A stretch of 64,000 bases of DNA. It comes from Leidyana gryllorum EB-2025a (taxonomy: Eukaryota > Apicomplexa). The position numbers were made by a program, and so were the translations under genes. The notes beneath the pieces were generated by a model that was not told the origin of the DNA, searched no databases, and saw only the letters and a list, made by a program, of their open reading frames with translations. The stretch covers positions 1-64,000 of the forward strand of contig JBLWGC010000141.1 in NCBI GenBank assembly GCA_048772705.1, given 5' to 3'. How positions within the stretch are numbered: position 1 is the first letter of the stretch; the number at the start of each line of letters is the position of its first letter. Shown here piece by piece: positions 8,685 to 17,360 of the stretch.

Positions 8685-8756
8685 TCCGAGATGAAGTAGT
8701 GGTCAGTATTTCCGCCTGTCACGCGGAAGACCCGGATTCGATGCCCGGTTTCGGAG
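8685..8756 (+). tRNA. tRNA-Asp (GTC)
   Basis: 72 bp, loop CTGTCAC; D-arm and T-stem changes. Confidence 0.85.
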
Positions 8757-8798
8757 CACAGCTGATTCCGCTTAAGATTGCCGCTGAAAGTTGCGAGC

Positions 8799-8871
8799 TA
8801 CAGTCACCGAGGATCGAACTCGGGACCTTCTGCGTGTTAACCAGACGTCGTAATCACTACACCATGGGTGC
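8799..8871 (-). tRNA. tRNA-Val (AAC)
   Basis: 73 bp, AAC; several substitutions in acceptor and stem. Confidence 0.8.
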
Positions 8872-8935
8872 ACGAAAGCTTTCCGCAGACCAAGAGGAGT
8901 TGCGAAATTTCAAGAAGTAGTGAGCACTAGTTGCG

Positions 8936-9007
8936 AGGTCGTGTCGGGAATCAAATCCAGGTCGGGAGATTCAAAATCTCCACAACTAACCACTGTGCCG
9001 TAGGGGG
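8936..9007 (-). tRNA. tRNA-Gln (TTG), degenerate
   Basis: Loop TTTTGAA; D arm and 5' acceptor decayed. Confidence 0.7.
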
Positions 9008-9022
9008 GCAGGCTGAACAGGC

Positions 9023-9064
9023 GGCTGTCTGGTCTGGTGGTATGATTCTTCCTCGGGTGGAAGA
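9023..9064 (+). pseudogene. tRNA-Pro 5' half
   Basis: Pro D and anticodon arms end abruptly and join the Asn 5' flank: a recombination junction. Confidence 0.75.
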
Positions 9065-9076
9065 ACATTGTAATTG

Positions 9077-9149
9077 GGTCTTGTAGCTCAGTCGGCAGAG
9101 CGTGTGGCTGTTAACCACAAAGTCGCAGGTTCGAAACCTGCCAGGACCG
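9077..9149 (+). tRNA. tRNA-Asn (GTT)
   Basis: 73 bp, loop CTGTTAA, consensus. Confidence 0.95.
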
Positions 9150-9171
9150 GGTGATGCGGCACCGTACTCTC

Positions 9172-9212
9172 TAGACGGCACTTGTGCTCTTGGAACCCCT
9201 TTCCAAGGTCGT
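9172..9212 (+). pseudogene. tRNA-Gly relic
   Basis: Gly-TCC acceptor plus a CTTTCCAA-like loop; recurs inverted at 43826 and 53592. Confidence 0.5.
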
Positions 9213-9337
9213 AGACTTAGCCGAAATGCGATTCTCTAGATGTCAGTTGCCCTGACTGCCCTACCGAGGTGGGCTAACGAGGTGGCTGTGTTGGTTGTGA
9301 GGGCAACTTGTCCCGTCGGGTCAACCGACGACCAAGA

Positions 9338-9409
9338 GGGCTGTTCTGGGAATCGAACCCAGGACTCCTTCCACCCTAAGGAAGGATCATACCACTAGAC
9401 CAAACAGCC
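9338..9409 (-). tRNA. tRNA-Pro (AGG)
   Basis: 72 bp, loop TTAGGGT, consensus. Confidence 0.95.
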
Positions 9410-9497
9410 GACTGATCGGTGGTGCAAATTGCTGGTAGAGTCGGGAGACTGGTCATAACATGTCAAGAACCACTAAATGCTATGGGGTGTGCACAGC

Positions 9498-9570
9498 CGG
9501 CGACTAGCTCAAATTATGTAGCACTCGCGTAGCAGGCGAGAGATGCTGGGATCGATGCCCAGGTCGTCCA
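9498..9570 (+). tRNA. tRNA-Ala (AGC), degenerate
   Basis: Loop GTAGCAG; D arm altered and acceptor C1. Confidence 0.7.
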
Positions 9571-9664
9571 AACTTCTACCGGCTGCACCTCCGGTATCTG
9601 AAAACAGAGTCACGACCGAATGGAGTTGACGCCCGATCGCAACCATGTTTAGGCTGATGACTGA

Positions 9665-9736
9665 AGCCTCCTGTCGGAATCGAACCAGCGACCTTTCGCT
9701 TACAAAGCGAATGCTCTGCCCCTAAGCTAAGGAGGC
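9665..9736 (-). tRNA. tRNA-Thr (TGT)
   Basis: 72 bp, loop TTTGTAA, acceptor GCCTCCT. Confidence 0.92.
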
Positions 9737-9799
9737 ATTCCCTGTCTCGCCCATATGAGTTTTTGATGCTGGGAATTGCATTATTTCCACCGCATCGCA

Positions 9800-9881
9800 C
9801 GACAACTGCTGCATTCAAACCAGCGCGGGCCAGGCCCAGTAGATTTCTAGTTTACCCCCTCAACCACTCGGGCAAGTTGCC
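9800..9881 (-). tRNA. tRNA-Ser (AGA)
   Basis: 82 bp, AGA; T-loop and anticodon-stem changes. Confidence 0.85.
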
Positions 9882-9990
9882 ACCTGTCGAACTCGGCATT
9901 TTGCGGCCAGTGATGTCACATACGGTTCGGCAAGCTTGACTAGGACCCCAAACCGTTGTGAAAAAGTGCCAGCGAGTAAGAGATGTCGTC

Positions 9991-10072
9991 GGCAAGGTGG
10001 CCGAGTGGTTAAGGCGGCGGCCTGCTAAGCCGTTGGGTTCCACCCGCGTGAGTTCGAATCTCACCCTTGTCG
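9991..10072 (+). tRNA. tRNA-Ser (GCT)
   Basis: 82 bp, loop CTGCTAA, consensus. Confidence 0.95.
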
Positions 10073-10229
10073 GTAGCATTCGGGGAGAGCGCAACTGGTT
10101 GAATGATTGAACTGAGGTTTTTGCCCGACTCGAATCCAACTCTTTACGCTGGGGTCTGTATACAAGACCCGTGTTGCATGTGTCCAGTTGAGGAAGCGCT
10201 AGTCCGACTCTTCTGGGATGGGCTGAACC

Positions 10230-10298
10230 GGTTGCGTCCTTGGTGGTTAGCACTCGACACTTTGGATTTTCCGACTGGGTTCGATCCCTCCGCGACCC
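10230..10298 (+). pseudogene. tRNA-Gln (TTG), decayed
   Basis: Same lesion-bearing Gln as 5751, with further deletions. Confidence 0.7.
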
Positions 10299-10362
10299 TT
10301 GAACTGGTCCTCACTACTCCCTGAAGCTTCGCCACTTCTCTTGGGCTGCGGGGACCATCCAT

Positions 10363-10435
10363 GCAGCCATGGTCTAGTGGTAACGACGTCTGCTTAACAC
10401 GCAGAAGGTCCCGAGTTCGATCCTCGGTGGCTGTA
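10363..10435 (+). tRNA. tRNA-Val (AAC)
   Basis: 73 bp, loop TTAACAC, consensus. Confidence 0.95.
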
Positions 10436-10490
10436 GCTCGCAACTTTCAGCGGGCACCAAAAAAGACAATCTTAAGCGAGATCAACTGTG

Positions 10491-10551
10491 CTCCGAGACC
10501 GGAAATCTTCCGCGTGACAGGCGGAAATACTAACCACTATACTATCTCGGA
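10491..10551 (-). pseudogene. tRNA-Asp, T-arm deletion
   Basis: 61 bp: Asp with an 11-bp deletion removing the B box. Confidence 0.9.
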
Positions 10552-10645
10552 CGTTCCGAACACACCGGCCTTCAACCCCAAAAGTCCTCCCTCCTCGAGA
10601 CTTCACGAACAGAAAACGTGTAAAGTGGCGAGCCAAGAACACTTC

Positions 10646-10725
10646 GGCAAGATGGCCGAGTGGTGTAAGGCGCTGTTTTAAGGCCGCAGTCCGAAAGGGC
10701 GTGGGTTCGAATCCCACTCTTGTCA
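10646..10725 (+). tRNA. tRNA-Leu (AAG)
   Basis: 80 bp, loop TTAAGGC; weak top pair in the anticodon stem. Confidence 0.9.
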
Positions 10726-10784
10726 GCCGTTGTATCGGCACTCGGTCAGCCACTGGATGCAGGGGGTTTTCCGTGTAGAGGGAT

Positions 10785-10857
10785 GGGCGGCTAGCTCAGA
10801 TGGTGGAGCGCTCGCGTTGCATGCGAGAGGTACTGGGATCGATACCCAGGTCGTCCA
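10785..10857 (+). tRNA. tRNA-Ala (TGC)
   Basis: 73 bp, loop GTTGCAT (C32 to G). Confidence 0.85.
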
Positions 10858-10932
10858 AACTCGGTAGGGCGACTTGCCGGTAGTTAAATACAGAGTTGCG
10901 ACCTCTAACAGAGTGTCGCATATCGCAGCTCC

Positions 10933-11005
10933 CGGCACCGCTAGGCTTCGAAACTGCGACTTTGTGGTAAACAGCTACACGCTTTGCCGACTGAGCTACA
11001 AGACC
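10933..11005 (-). tRNA. tRNA-Asn (GTT), degenerate
   Basis: Loop CTGTTTA; acceptor and T arm mutated. Confidence 0.7.
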
Positions 11006-11129
11006 CAGTTGCAATGTTCTTAAGCGAAGAAAAATCATACCTGCAGACCAAACAGCCCCCTGTCGGGCCTCGTGCCGAAGCTTGTCAGCGTCTCTGTCAA
11101 TCTGCCACGGCTGTTTGAGGCGTGCCTCC

Positions 11130-11200
11130 TGCGTCTGCCGGGAATCGAACCTGGGTCGTCTCGGTGGCAACGACACATTCTACCACTAGACCACAGATGC
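11130..11200 (-). tRNA. tRNA-Gly (GCC)
   Basis: 71 bp, loop TTGCCAC; acceptor GCATCTG against CAGACGC. Confidence 0.88.
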
Positions 11201-11296
11201 ATGACTCGTTGTTGTTCAATCTCGTGCACAATAACGGCCGTTTTGCTTCAAATAAGAAGACAGAAGCGAGTTGAGCGAGTATGATGGGTAGTTTGT

Positions 11297-11355
11297 GGGT
11301 ACAGAGCAGCTGACTGCAGATCAGCAAGTCCGTGGTCCAACTCAGCGCGTGCCCT
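11297..11355 (+). pseudogene. tRNA-Cys, D-arm deletion
   Basis: 59 bp: GCA loop and T arm intact, 13 bp of D arm and A box lost. Confidence 0.88.
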
Positions 11356-11436
11356 GAAGATGGTTTGGAACGATCGGAGATGTTGGACCTCCATTCCTGA
11401 CCACAAGGCAATTAGTCTGGAACGGGAGATGGTTTT

Positions 11437-11508
11437 GGGCCTATGGCGCAACGGTAGCGCGTCTGACTCCAGATCAGAAGGTTGGGTGTTCGAATCACTC
11501 TGGACTCA
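11437..11508 (+). tRNA. tRNA-Trp (CCA)
   Basis: 72 bp, loop CTCCAGA; one acceptor mismatch. Confidence 0.92.
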
Positions 11509-11544
11509 ATCAGACTTTATGTTCTTCTCGTATGGGGCGTAACC

Positions 11545-11590
11545 AAGAATGGGATTCGGACCCACGCCCAGTCGGCGCTGCGCCGTCACA
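11545..11590 (-). pseudogene. tRNA-Leu 3' relic
   Basis: T arm and acceptor remnant of Leu followed by a CG-rich remnant. Confidence 0.5.
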
Positions 11591-11687
11591 TACGTCCCTG
11601 CGAGTGCTACAGCTGTCCGCCCGTGTCTAATTGGCACTGGAGTTCAACGGCGTACAATTCTAGTGAATCAGCCATGTGCTATGCCTC

Positions 11688-11757
11688 TGCATCTGCCGGG
11701 AATCGAAACGGGTCGTCTCGATGGCAACGAGACATTCTACCAATAGACCACAGATGC
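11688..11757 (-). tRNA. tRNA-Gly (GCC)
   Basis: 70 bp, GCC loop intact; one T-stem base missing. Confidence 0.85.
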
Positions 11758-11824
11758 AGATCACGATCTTGCTGCATCTTGTACGTGGTGACAGCCGTTG
11801 TTAGAGAGCCTATCGATGCATCAA

Positions 11825-11896
11825 AGCCTTCTGTCGGAATCGAGCCGCCGACTTCTCGCTTACGAAGCAAACGCTCTGCCCCTAACTTAAGACGGC
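11825..11896 (-). tRNA. tRNA-Thr (CGT)
   Basis: Loop TTCGTAA; several stem mismatches and a changed D arm. Confidence 0.75.
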
Positions 11897-11972
11897 AATC
11901 CAAGCAGGAAATTACGCATCTATCCCCATTGAGGGAGCTTACTGAAGGACTGTGATCGGATAGTCCGGGGAC

Positions 11973-12028
11973 TTCCACTGCCGGGACTTGAACCCGGACC
12001 GTGCGGGCGAGAGCCGCATATCATAGCC
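11973..12028 (-). pseudogene. tRNA-Glu (CTC), 5' truncated
   Basis: 3' two thirds of Glu intact; sequence diverges within the D arm. Confidence 0.8.
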
Positions 12029-12100
12029 GGTCTCAGCCATACCCTCATGTGATCGAGGCAGCGCCTGCCTGAGGGGTGACACCAGATGTCACAATCTCTC

Positions 12101-12173
12101 TGCCTCGGCCGTGGATCGAACACGGCACTTCCAGATCTTCAGTCTGGCGCTCTCCCAACTGAGCTACCGAGGC
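12101..12173 (-). tRNA. tRNA-Phe (GAA)
   Basis: 73 bp, loop CTGAAGA, acceptor GCCTCGG/CCGAGGC fully paired. One of two full-length Phe genes here. Confidence 0.94.
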
Positions 12174-12251
12174 GCTAAAAAGTCCTGAAACGCGGTGAAA
12201 ATAAGCACTCACCGCAGCGCATCCTCGCGGCATGCCGAGTTCGACAGTTGC

Positions 12252-12305
12252 CAACTTGCCCGAGTGGGGAGGGGTGGTGAATTTGTATTTTATTGGGGCT
12301 GGTCC
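12252..12305 (+). pseudogene. tRNA-Ser relic
   Basis: Ser acceptor and D arm start, rest scrambled. Confidence 0.55.
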
Positions 12306-12378
12306 GTGGGGGTGCAGGCTTTGGGCGAGAGCCGTACCATCCTGAAAAGGAGTGGGATGTCAGGTCAACACCTCAATG

Positions 12379-12448
12379 AGCTTTTCTGGGAATCGGATCC
12401 AATTCTCTTTCCATCCTGACAGGGATACCACCGCTAGACCAAATAGCC
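12379..12448 (-). pseudogene. tRNA-Pro, decayed
   Basis: Full-length Pro outline, anticodon arm unreadable. Confidence 0.65.
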
Positions 12449-12536
12449 GAATACTTGGGTGCATGCAACCGGATATATAGATAGAGACTCGAATCTACCG
12501 TAGCTTTTCCAGCCTATTCTTGAGGATGATCGCCGT

Positions 12537-12620
12537 TGCACAAAATGGGATTCGAACCCATGCAGACTTGCGCCTACCAGAACTTGAGTCTGGCCCCTAA
12601 GACCACTCGGGCATCTGTTC
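12537..12620 (-). tRNA. tRNA-Leu (CAA)
   Basis: 84 bp, loop CTCAAGT; two end mismatches. Confidence 0.88.
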
Positions 12621-12714
12621 GTTACTTTCTTTCTGAGTCCCAGAGTGTTAATGGCTTCCGTTGCGGCGTCGATGTCGTTCTGGGTGCAGTGTACCGCCCC
12701 GGAGTACTCTTACG

Positions 12715-12794
12715 GCCCGAGTTGCTTAGATGGCAACGCATGTGATTGTAGTGGTGGCAACAAATATTCGACGAGCGAATTCCGTCCGCCGGGA
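12715..12794 (+). pseudogene. tRNA-Tyr relic
   Basis: Precedes His as in the copies at 23487 and 29907. Confidence 0.65.
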
Positions 12795-12861
12795 GTTGAG
12801 GAGTGAACTTCATTCCATCCTGATCGATGCTTCGCTACCTCTACAGCCTCGCTCAAAGAGT

Positions 12862-12933
12862 GTCCGAGTCGTCTAGTGGTTAGGACAGCACGTTGTGGCC
12901 GTGCAAACCTAGGCTCGATTCCTGGCTCGGACA
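12862..12933 (+). tRNA. tRNA-His (GTG)
   Basis: 72 bp, loop TTGTGGC, acceptor GTCCGAG/CTCGGAC; no encoded G-1 needed to define the ends. Confidence 0.92.
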
Positions 12934-13008
12934 AGCAGTCTAAAGTGCATTGCTCTTCGCCGCGGTTGAAAATATTGTTGCAGCCATGGTCAAGTCTGTA
13001 CGATCGGC

Positions 13009-13079
13009 TGCACCGGCCGGGACTCGAACCCGGGCTGCGAGCATGGGAAGCTCGCATCCTACCCTTGGACCACAAGTGC
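13009..13079 (-). tRNA. tRNA-Gly (CCC)
   Basis: 71 bp, loop TTCCCAT; one acceptor change. Confidence 0.92.
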
Positions 13080-13148
13080 ACTCGAGAAAGAGCTTCAGCA
13101 CCCCGAGACTCGGCCGCAGTCTGCGTTGAGCTAGTGGGTGCCTCAAGT

Positions 13149-13187
13149 ACTGGCAGGTTCCAGTCTGCGCGATCCTCGGTGGCTGTA
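13149..13187. other. Asn/Val junction fragment
   Basis: Asn T-arm remnant (reverse) fused directly to the last 20 bp of Val (forward). Confidence 0.6.
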
Positions 13188-13242
13188 GCTTGCAACTTTC
13201 AGCGAGAACCAAAGAAGAGAGTCTCAAGCGAGATCAACTGTG

Positions 13243-13314
13243 CTCCGAGACCGGGAATCGAACCCGGGTCTTCCGCGTGACAGGCGGAAATACTAACCAC
13301 TATACTATCTCGGA
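13243..13314 (-). tRNA. tRNA-Asp (GTC)
   Basis: 72 bp, consensus. Confidence 0.95.
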
Positions 13315-13405
13315 CGCTCTGAACACACCGGCCTCCAATTCCAGAAGTCTTTCTATTTTGGCTCACGGACAAAAAACGCGTGGAGCGATGAACCAACAAC
13401 ACTGT

Positions 13406-13480
13406 GGCAAGATGGCCGAGATGTCTGAGGCGCTGTGCTCAGACCGCAGTCCGAAAGGGCGAGGATCTCGGGTTGAGCCT
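13406..13480 (+). pseudogene. tRNA-Leu (CAG), T arm lost
   Basis: 5' two thirds of Leu intact; T arm replaced. Always found just upstream of Tyr. Confidence 0.75.
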
Positions 13481-13506
13481 TTCGGACCCCCGGAGCAGTT
13501 GGACGG

Positions 13507-13586
13507 CCGGGGGTTGCTCAGTTGGTAGAGCATCTGACTGTAGTGCTGGCATCAGATAGTCGGCGGTTCGATTCCGTCCCACCGCA
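13507..13586 (+). tRNA. tRNA-Tyr (GTA), intron-containing
   Basis: 80 bp: GTA followed after base 37 by 7-nt insertion TGCTGGC. D-arm T and acceptor changes versus 17361. Confidence 0.85.
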
Positions 13587-13678
13587 AGTAGAGTGGTGAT
13601 TGGCAAAGTACTACTCAACCTGAAGCTGGGAGCAGAAATTGGCCCAGTCTCTCGGGGTGCTGCAGATCGTTCGCAATT

Positions 13679-13749
13679 GCACTTGTGGTCTAAGGGTAAG
13701 ATGCGACCCTTCCAAGGTCGTAACCCGGGTTCGAGTCCCGGCAGGTGCA
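13679..13749 (+). tRNA. tRNA-Gly (TCC)
   Basis: 71 bp, consensus, loop CTTCCAA. Confidence 0.95.
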
Positions 13750-13826
13750 GCTGTAGCTGTTTGTAGGTCAAACGACCTGTACATCAGTGAAGTGAGGGGA
13801 CTTGAGTGCCAATACAATACAACGGC

Positions 13827-13906
13827 TGACAAGAGTGGGATTCGAACCCACGCCCTTTCGGACTGCGGCCTGAACACAGCGCCTTAGACCACTCGGCCAT
13901 CTTGCC
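13827..13906 (-). tRNA. tRNA-Leu (CAG)
   Basis: 80 bp, consensus, loop TTCAGGC. Confidence 0.95.
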
Positions 13907-13972
13907 GGAGCGTTCGCCACTTTACAGGTTTTCTGTCCGTGTAGTTCTCGAGAAGGAAGACTTTTAGGGTTG

Positions 13973-14011
13973 AAGACGCGGAAGACGCGGGTTCGATGCC
14001 CTGTTTTGGAG
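13973..14011 (+). pseudogene. tRNA-Asp 3' relic
   Basis: Asp T arm and acceptor remnant. Confidence 0.5.
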
Positions 14012-14030
14012 GGTACAGGGCGAGCTTCCT

Positions 14031-14095
14031 TGCCGCCCCAACTCCGTCGGTGGCGCGCAAGACGTTTGATGGGAGAACGCGGGTTCGTGCCGGCG
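14031..14095 (+). pseudogene. tRNA-Lys relic
   Basis: Lys relic family member, upstream of Ser 14153. Confidence 0.65.
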
Positions 14096-14152
14096 CGAGC
14101 AGTGCTGAACCGTATGTGAAGCCACTGGCTGCAAAATGCCAAGCTCGACAGC

Positions 14153-14234
14153 GGCAACTTGCCCGAGTGGTTGAGGGGGTAGACTAGAAATCTACTGGGC
14201 CTGGCCCGCTTTGGTTCAAATCCAGCAGTTGTCG
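14153..14234 (+). tRNA. tRNA-Ser (AGA)
   Basis: 82 bp, loop CTAGAAA. Confidence 0.93.
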
Positions 14235-14309
14235 TGCGATGTGGTTGGAGGGTTAAACATCAACTCACGCATGAATTTCTGAATGGTGGAAACGCAACCA
14301 TGTGTCCTC

Positions 14310-14380
14310 TGCATCTGCCGGGAATCGAACCCGGGCCGTCTCGATGGCAACGAGACATTCTACCATTAGACCACAGATGC
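14310..14380 (-). tRNA. tRNA-Gly (GCC)
   Basis: 71 bp, consensus but one T-side change. Confidence 0.93.
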
Positions 14381-14460
14381 GTGACACCTTGTTGTTGAAG
14401 CTCGTACACGGTAACGGCCGTTTTCTGAACGAATGGAATGTCCGTGGCGTGTTCAGAGCG

Positions 14461-14531
14461 TCCGAGATAGCATAGTGGTTACTATTTTCGCATGTCACGC
14501 CTAAGAAGCGGGCCCGATTGCCGGTAAATGA
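14461..14531 (+). pseudogene. tRNA-Asp, decayed
   Basis: GTC readable; anticodon stem, T arm and 3' acceptor lost. Inverse of the 275 relic. Confidence 0.75.
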
Positions 14532-14553
14532 GTCTGGAACGGGGGATGGTTTT

Positions 14554-14625
14554 GGGCCTATGGCGCAACGGTAGCGCGTCTGACTCCAGATCAGAAGGTT
14601 GGGTGTTCGAATCACTCTGGGCTCA
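14554..14625 (+). tRNA. tRNA-Trp (CCA)
   Basis: 72 bp, acceptor GGGCCTA with TGGGCTC; consensus. Confidence 0.95.
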
Positions 14626-14661
14626 ACCGGACTCTATGTTTTTCCCGTTTGGGGCGCAACC

Positions 14662-14741
14662 TGACAAAAGTGGGATTCGAACCCACGACCTTTCGGACTG
14701 CGGTCTGAGCACAGCGCCTCAGACCACTCGGTCATCTTGCC
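14662..14741 (-). tRNA. tRNA-Leu (CAG)
   Basis: 80 bp, loop CTCAGAC. Confidence 0.92.
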
Positions 14742-14835
14742 GGGATGTTGTTGGCTCGCCGCTCCAAGCGTTTTCTATCCCTTGAATCTCAAGATGGAAG
14801 GACTTTTGGGGTTTCAGGCCGGTGTGTTCGGAGCG

Positions 14836-14907
14836 TCCGAGATAGTATAGTGGTTAGTATTTCCGCCTGTCACGCGGAAGACCCGGGTTCGATTCCCGGT
14901 CTCGGAG
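14836..14907 (+). tRNA. tRNA-Asp (GTC)
   Basis: 72 bp, consensus. Confidence 0.95.
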
Positions 14908-14973
14908 CAGTTCCAGCCCTCACAACTGGTGCAACTCAGATTTTGTCGCAGCTGGTCTGGACTTCATTCGGGA

Positions 14974-15010
14974 TTGTACGAGTGGGAGCCGCGTATAGAA
15001 GCCGACCTTG
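14974..15010 (-). pseudogene. tRNA-Glu relic
   Basis: Anticodon-arm remnant of Glu (CTCCCAC-like). Confidence 0.45.
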
Positions 15011-15044
15011 GAGGGACGCGGCATTGAGTCAACAACTATCAGAC

Positions 15045-15116
15045 GGGCTGTTCTGGGAATCGAACCCAGGACTTCTTCCACCCGAAGGAAGAATCATACC
15101 ACTAGACCAAACAGCC
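15045..15116 (-). tRNA. tRNA-Pro (CGG)
   Basis: 72 bp, loop TTCGGGT. Confidence 0.95.
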
Positions 15117-15203
15117 GGCTGTCGGTCGAGCAACCCGCTGAGTACAGTCGAGAGAGTGGTCATACGATGTTGAGAACAAAAAAATCGATGGGGTCTGCGC
15201 AAC

Positions 15204-15276
15204 GGGCGACTAGCTCAAATGGTAGAGCGCTCGCTTAGCATGCGAGAGGTACTGGGATCGATGCCCAGGTCGTCCA
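15204..15276 (+). tRNA. tRNA-Ala (AGC)
   Basis: 73 bp, loop TTAGCAT, consensus; outermost gene of the arm. Confidence 0.95.
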
Positions 15277-15288
15277 AAGTTCGTACGG

Positions 15289-15348
15289 CTGCACGTGGCG
15301 GGATCCAAACAAACTTCCATCTTTGAAGGGTCGCAGACCACAAGTGCC
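15289..15348 (-). pseudogene. tRNA-Gly relic
   Basis: Gly-TCC relic family, between Ala and Asn. Confidence 0.65.
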
Positions 15349-15391
15349 ATTGGCACACCAGCGCACTCAGTGTTTAGTGTGCCTCTGAAAC

Positions 15392-15464
15392 CGGTCCTGG
15401 AAGGTTTCGAACCTGCGACTTTGTGGTTAACAGCCACACGCTCTGCCGACTGAGCTACGAGACC
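15392..15464 (-). tRNA. tRNA-Asn (GTT)
   Basis: 73 bp; one T-stem and one acceptor change shared with the 39510 copy. Confidence 0.9.
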
Positions 15465-15580
15465 CAGCTACAATGGTTCAGAGGTTAGTATAGAGATCCT
15501 TCTTTTTCTACCACAGGATTCTGCAACCACGTCTTGTCAAGAGGTACGGCTCTCGGCTAAAGCTGCAGCTGAGGAAGTTG

Positions 15581-15653
15581 TCCACTGTAGTCTAAGTGGC
15601 TAGGATATGCGGCTCTCACCCGCACGATCCGGGTTCAAGTCCCGGCAGTGGAA
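15581..15653 (+). tRNA. tRNA-Glu (CTC)
   Basis: 73 bp, loop CTCTCAC, consensus. Confidence 0.95.
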
Positions 15654-15713
15654 ATCCAGCTGAGTGTGCTTGTAGGCAACAGTTCCATTCTTACTCCCAT
15701 GGAAATAGATCCA

Positions 15714-15786
15714 CACCGCCCGCGGGGCTCGAACCCGCGACTGAATGATTAAGAGTCTTGCGCTCTACCGACTGAGCTAGGGCGGC
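15714..15786 (-). tRNA. tRNA-Lys (CTT)
   Basis: Loop CTCTTAA, but the anticodon-stem 3' side is mutated (atcattc); same lesion at 39188. Confidence 0.85.
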
Positions 15787-15848
15787 AGGAATGCAAGGAC
15801 ACAAAGCCCGATAGCCTGACATTTGAAGTGGCTCCGCTCCCACAGCTG

Positions 15849-15902
15849 GTACCCACAGGTCGTTCGCGTGGCAGGCGGGACTACTCTTTGATACCATGTC
15901 GG
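15849..15902 (-). pseudogene. Asp/Gly-like relic (GCC)
   Basis: Asp-like 5' end with loop CTGCCAC, lacking a normal T arm; family recurs at 27607, 39071, 44341, 46248. Confidence 0.55.
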
Positions 15903-15996
15903 AGGCGCGTGACCCCCAACGTTAGAGCCCAGCCTTTCCATTCTCTAGCTTCAAACAGACAGGGAACGCTTGAAGTGGCGGGACAGAAACCGAGCT

Positions 15997-16076
15997 GGTA
16001 AGATGGCTGAGGGGTCTAAGGCGCTGTTTTTAAGTCGCACTCCGAGAGGACGTGGGTCCAAATCCCACTCTTTTCA
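15997..16076 (+). tRNA. tRNA-Leu (TAA), degenerate
   Basis: 80 bp, loop TTTAAGT; two anticodon-stem mismatches. Confidence 0.7.
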
Positions 16077-16112
16077 GGTAGCGCCTCACACGGGAAAAAC
16101 AAATAGTCTGAT

Positions 16113-16183
16113 TGAGCCCAGAGTGATTCGAAAACCCAACCTTCTGATCTGGAGTCAGACGCGCTACGTTCCGCCATAGGCCC
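16113..16183 (-). tRNA. tRNA-Trp (CCA)
   Basis: 71 bp, one D-loop base short and a changed A box. Confidence 0.85.
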
Positions 16184-16251
16184 AAAACCATCCCCCGCTC
16201 CAGACTCATTGCCTTGTGGTCCAACATCTCCGATCGTTCCAAACCATCTTC

Positions 16252-16323
16252 AGGGCACGCGCGGAGTTGAACCACGGACTTGCTGATCTGCAGTCAGCTG
16301 CTCTACCACTGAGCTACGTACCC
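16252..16323 (-). tRNA. tRNA-Cys (GCA)
   Basis: 72 bp, loop CTGCAGA, acceptor GGGTACG/CGTGCCC. Confidence 0.94.
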
Positions 16324-16418
16324 ACAAAATACCCGTCATACTCGCTCAACTCGTTTTTTTTTCTCATTTGAAGCAAAACGGCCGTTATTGTGCACGAGCT
16401 TGAACAACAACGAGTGAT

Positions 16419-16489
16419 GCATCTGTGGTCTAGTGGTAGAATGTCTCGTTGCCATCGAGACGACCCGCGTTCGATTCCCGCTAGATGCA
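16419..16489 (+). tRNA. tRNA-Gly (GCC)
   Basis: 71 bp, GCC; T-stem ends changed (cgcg, gctag). Confidence 0.88.
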
Positions 16490-16563
16490 GAGGACATAGA
16501 CATACATGATTTAGTGCCAATCAGACACTGGCGGACAGCTGTAGCACTCGCAGGGACATATGT

Positions 16564-16610
16564 GACGGCGCAGCGCCGAATGGGCGTGGATCCAAATCCC
16601 ATCCTTGTCA
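16564..16610 (+). pseudogene. tRNA-Leu 3' relic
   Basis: Variable arm, T arm and acceptor of Leu only. Confidence 0.55.
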
Positions 16611-16611
16611 G

Positions 16612-16676
16612 GATAGAACTTGGGATTTTCTTTCCTGCGTGTGAAGCAGACGTCGTAAGCAGTAGACCATGGCTGT
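16612..16676 (-). pseudogene. tRNA-Val (CAC), decayed
   Basis: D and anticodon arms with loop TTCACAC; T arm and 3' end lost. Confidence 0.7.
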
Positions 16677-16750
16677 ACGGAGCTTCCGGGCCGTGAACGG
16701 GGCGTATGTCTTTCGACACACGTATCCGATGAGCCTCACAGAAGTTGGAC

Positions 16751-16782
16751 GGCCTGGAGTAGCTCATTTAGAGAGCATCTAA
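16751..16782 (+). pseudogene. tRNA-Tyr 5' relic
   Basis: Tyr D-arm fragment only. Confidence 0.45.
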
Positions 16783-16842
16783 CGCTCCTGTTACATTTCA
16801 TCCTGATTGATGCCCCACTGCCTTGATAGCTACTTGCAGATT

Positions 16843-16914
16843 GTCCGAGTCGTCTAGTGGTTGGGACAGCAAGTTGTGGCCGTGCGAAGCCAGGCTCGAT
16901 TCCCGGCTGAGGCA
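16843..16914 (+). tRNA. tRNA-His (GTG), degenerate
   Basis: Loop TTGTGGC; 3' acceptor decayed (ctgaggc). Confidence 0.78.
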
Positions 16915-16923
16915 CCCACAGGG

Positions 16924-16990
16924 GGCTGTTTGGTCTAGTTACATGATTCTTTCTTCGGCTGGAAGAAGTCCTGGGTTCAATGCCACGTCT
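16924..16990 (+). pseudogene. tRNA-Pro (CGG), decayed
   Basis: Loop TTCGGCT; 3' acceptor lost. Confidence 0.72.
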
Positions 16991-16999
16991 CTCCAAGGT

Positions 17000-17035
17000 C
17001 GGCTACTATACGCGGCTCCCACTCGTACAATCCCG
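17000..17035 (+). pseudogene. tRNA-Glu relic
   Basis: Anticodon-arm remnant with CTCCCAC loop. Confidence 0.45.
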
Positions 17036-17097
17036 AATGAAGTCCAGACCAGCTGAGACAAAATCTGAGTTGCAGCAGTTTTGAGGGGCTGGAACTG

Positions 17098-17167
17098 CTC
17101 GGACCGGGAATCGAACCCGGGTCTTCCGAGTGACAGGCGGAAATACTAACCACTATACTATCTCAAA
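17098..17167 (-). tRNA. tRNA-Asp (GTC), degenerate
   Basis: 70 bp; 2 bp missing and acceptor mismatched, anticodon stem weakened. Confidence 0.75.
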
Positions 17168-17261
17168 TGCTCTGAACACGCCGGCCTCCAACCCCAAAAG
17201 TTCTTCCATTATGAGATTCCAAGCACAGAAAACGCGTGGAGCGGCGAGCCAACAACATCCC

Positions 17262-17345
17262 GGCAAGATGGTCGATTTGTCTAAGCGCTGTGCTCAGACC
17301 GCAGTGCGACAGGGCGAGGATCTGGGGTTGAGCCTTTCGAACCCC
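17262..17345 (+). pseudogene. tRNA-Leu (CAG), T arm lost
   Basis: Same Leu derivative upstream of Tyr as at 13406. Confidence 0.75.
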
Positions 17346-17360
17346 GGAGCAGTTGGACGG

